A stretch of DNA of 64,000 bases. Source: Bifidobacterium myosotis. Lineage in GTDB: Bacteria > Actinomycetota > Actinomycetes > Actinomycetales > Bifidobacteriaceae. The DNA lies in contig NZ_MWWW01000005.1 in assembly GCF_002259745.1 (NCBI RefSeq), positions 60 through 64,059 on the forward strand, written 5' to 3'. Shown here piece after piece: positions 62,637 through 64,000 of this stretch. The first letter of the stretch is position 1, and every line of letters begins with the position of its first letter. The notes beneath the pieces were generated by a model. It did no database searches, had not been told where the DNA came from, and was given only the letters and a program-made list of their open reading frames with translations. The position numbers and the translations under genes are program-made.

Positions 62637-64000
62637 TCAGCGGGTCGAGCCGCGACGACGCAGGCCAAACCATACGCCGGCAGCGATCACGCACGCGGCG
62701 CCTGCCACGTACAGGATCGTGGTACCGATGCCACCGGTCTCAGGCAGCTCGGAGCCGGACTTGTTGACGACGTCCGTGGAGACGACGCCATTGCCCGTAT
62801 TCGGAGTGAATGTTGCGCTTCCACTCGTTACGGTCACCTTCAAATCGGTCAGTTTCGGATCATCGGAATTCGTGTCATAAGTGGCAGTGATGGTGAACTC
62901 GATGTCCGCGGCCTTGTTGTAGCCGTCCGGCACCGTGGTCTCAATCAGCTTGTAGTCGCCGGCATCCTGGCCCTTGAACTCGAACTTAGTCGGCTTGTCG
63001 GTATCCGTCGGAGCGATTTCCTTCACCTTCTGCCAGCCCTCGCCAGCACCGTCATCCTTGGCGTAACCGTTAACCTTCTTGTACAGGGTGAATCCTGCAC
63101 CTTCCAGCGGGCTCGTGCCGTCGGTCTTGTTGGCGACGATGTTGTAGGTCCACACAACGACCTTATCTTCGGGAGTCTTGCCCGTATCGCCCTCATGACC
63201 GGTATTGGGGTTGTTGGAGTACTCGAGGTGAGACACGTTCGGGTTACCATTACCGCCGATGACCGCATTCTCATTCAGCTGCATCTTGTACTCGACCACG
63301 ATGGAGGTGCCCGGGCCGACCGTAATCGGCTGTCCATCGGTATCAGTCAGCGACTTGATGTCAGACAGCGTCACGTCGAACGTATCACCATCCGCAGGAG
63401 AAGTCACGACCGTGTACTTTTCAGACGCAACCGTCTGGTTTCCGACCTTGACAACCAAATCAGCTTTATCTTTGTCAAAGGTCAGACCATCGGAAGCCTT
63501 ATCGTGGAACACGAACTTGTACGTTTTGTAGGCAGCGAACTTGGTAGCAAAATCGTTGTCGTTCGGAAGCGTGCCCGTGATCTGGAACGGCACCATGTCA
63601 CCGATGTCGTAATCGGCGCCATCCTGCCACTCGGACGTGTTGCCATCGGTGTCGTTCTTCTCCTGCACCTTCTTCTGATGGGTCGGCACATCGGACTTCG
63701 CGGCAACAGTCACATTGGAAGAACCAGCAGTGTCCACAATCAGAGCGGAAGCGGCCTTATCCTCACCTTCGACCTTGTTAGTTTGTTCGATGATGTAGTA
63801 ACCAGCAGGAACATTGCTGAATACGGCAGTAGCATCGTCCGCAGTAGTAGTCGAGTCAGCATCAATCGCCGGATTCGCGGCTGCAATGCCAGCCTTGACC
63901 TCCTGAGCGAACTTAACCATTGTCTCAGAATTTGACGTGATAGTCGCAAGTGCGGCAACCACATCCGATACCGTCGCTTGGTCATCCAACTTTTTCGCAT
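62637..64000 (-). CDS. Major pilin-type fimbrial subunit (LPETG), 5' end outside the window
   Basis: About 454 residues are visible and the frame is open to the right edge. Segments: an N-terminal part with YYIIEQTNKVEG, an isopeptide/D2-type domain (VPFQITGTLPNDNDFATKF to YKMQLNENAVIGGNGN), a Cna_B domain (NKTDGTSPLEGAGFTLYKKV with E-box YKLIETTVPDGYN), and the sorting signal LPETGG, membrane helix TTILYVAGAACVIAAGVWFG and RRRG tail. A lysine in VPTHQKKVQEK may be the pilin motif lysine used by the class C sortase. It would polymerise into the pilus shaft. Confidence 0.9.
   Translation of the reverse strand, partial: AKKLDDQATVSDVVAALATITSNSETMVKFAQEVKAGIAAANPAIDADSTTTADDATAVFSNVPAGYYIIEQTNKVEGEDKAASALIVDTAGSSNVTVAAKSDVPTHQKKVQEKNDTDGNTSEWQDGADYDIGDMVPFQITGTLPNDNDFATKFAAYKTYKFVFHDKASDGLTFDKDKADLVVKVGNQTVASEKYTVVTSPADGDTFDVTLSDIKSLTDTDGQPITVGPGTSIVVEYKMQLNENAVIGGNGNPNVSHLEYSNNPNTGHEGDTGKTPEDKVVVWTYNIVANKTDGTSPLEGAGFTLYKKVNGYAKDDGAGEGWQKVKEIAPTDTDKPTKFEFKGQDAGDYKLIETTVPDGYNKAADIEFTITATYDTNSDDPKLTDLKVTVTSGSATFTPNTGNGVVSTDVVNKSGSELPETGGIGTTILYVAGAACVIAAGVWFGLRRRGSTR

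Overview
The window is a GC-rich chromosomal segment from a bifidobacterium. The evidence is the gene content: a GH42 beta-galactosidase and galacto-oligosaccharide ABC cluster that closely resembles the characterised B. longum/B. breve type (recalled from memory, not searched), sortase-dependent pilin genes, actinobacterial synteny such as prfB-ftsE-ftsX-hydrolase-smpB, frequent ATGA gene overlaps, and a dispersed intergenic repeat of the GGCTCCCCT...AGGGGAGCC type. No insertion sequence, phage gene, tRNA or rRNA was recognised. Genus is well supported; species is not assigned.

Layout. 1-8.6 kb: end of priA, a HAD hydrolase, fmt, a divergent DXS-like gene with large inserts (minus strand), an MDR oxidoreductase, then purE-purK-fur. 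8.6-12.6 kb: ilvD (minus), rpoZ, metK. 12.6-18.4 kb: a MacB-like ABC operon (ATPase, secreted CARDB-like protein, permease) and recQ. 18.6-22.8 kb: an L,D-transpeptidase and the transsulfuration/cysteine pair cysK/cbs and metB. 23.3-29.1 kb: a complete five-gene oligopeptide ABC transporter. 29.4-30.1 kb: coaX. 30.3-39.3 kb: galacto-oligosaccharide utilisation cluster (two paralogous lipoproteins, GH42 beta-galactosidase, two permeases, LacI regulator) with candidate TGTTnnCGnnAACA operators at two promoters and no ATPase gene of its own.

39.3-45.6 kb is the least ordinary stretch. An AbiEi/DUF559-like protein is bracketed by two copies of a palindromic element, followed by a decayed 17-nt tandem array, a RluA-family pseudouridine synthase with a repeat-encoded insert, glmS, and another palindrome-plus-repeat array. 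45.6-50 kb: polar amino-acid ABC system with two binding lipoproteins. 50-58.8 kb: smpB, a CHAP-domain hydrolase, ftsX, ftsE (with a 300-residue tail), prfB, a tiny membrane protein, def and glmM. 59-64 kb: a PIN/HTH toxin-antitoxin pair enclosed by a direct repeat copied from the 3' end of the adjacent sortase gene, then a class C sortase and two pilin genes, the last cut by the window edge.

Functional links: galacto-oligosaccharides are imported and hydrolysed under LacI control; glmS and glmM both feed UDP-GlcNAc; FtsEX with the CHAP coiled-coil protein looks like a divisome-controlled peptidoglycan hydrolase system; the L,D-transpeptidase, sortase and pilins act at the cell surface. A recurring oddity is low-complexity expansion inside otherwise conserved housekeeping proteins (DXS, FtsE, RluA, oligopeptide ATPase, AbiEi-like). 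All functional calls are from reading the sequence; no database search was run.
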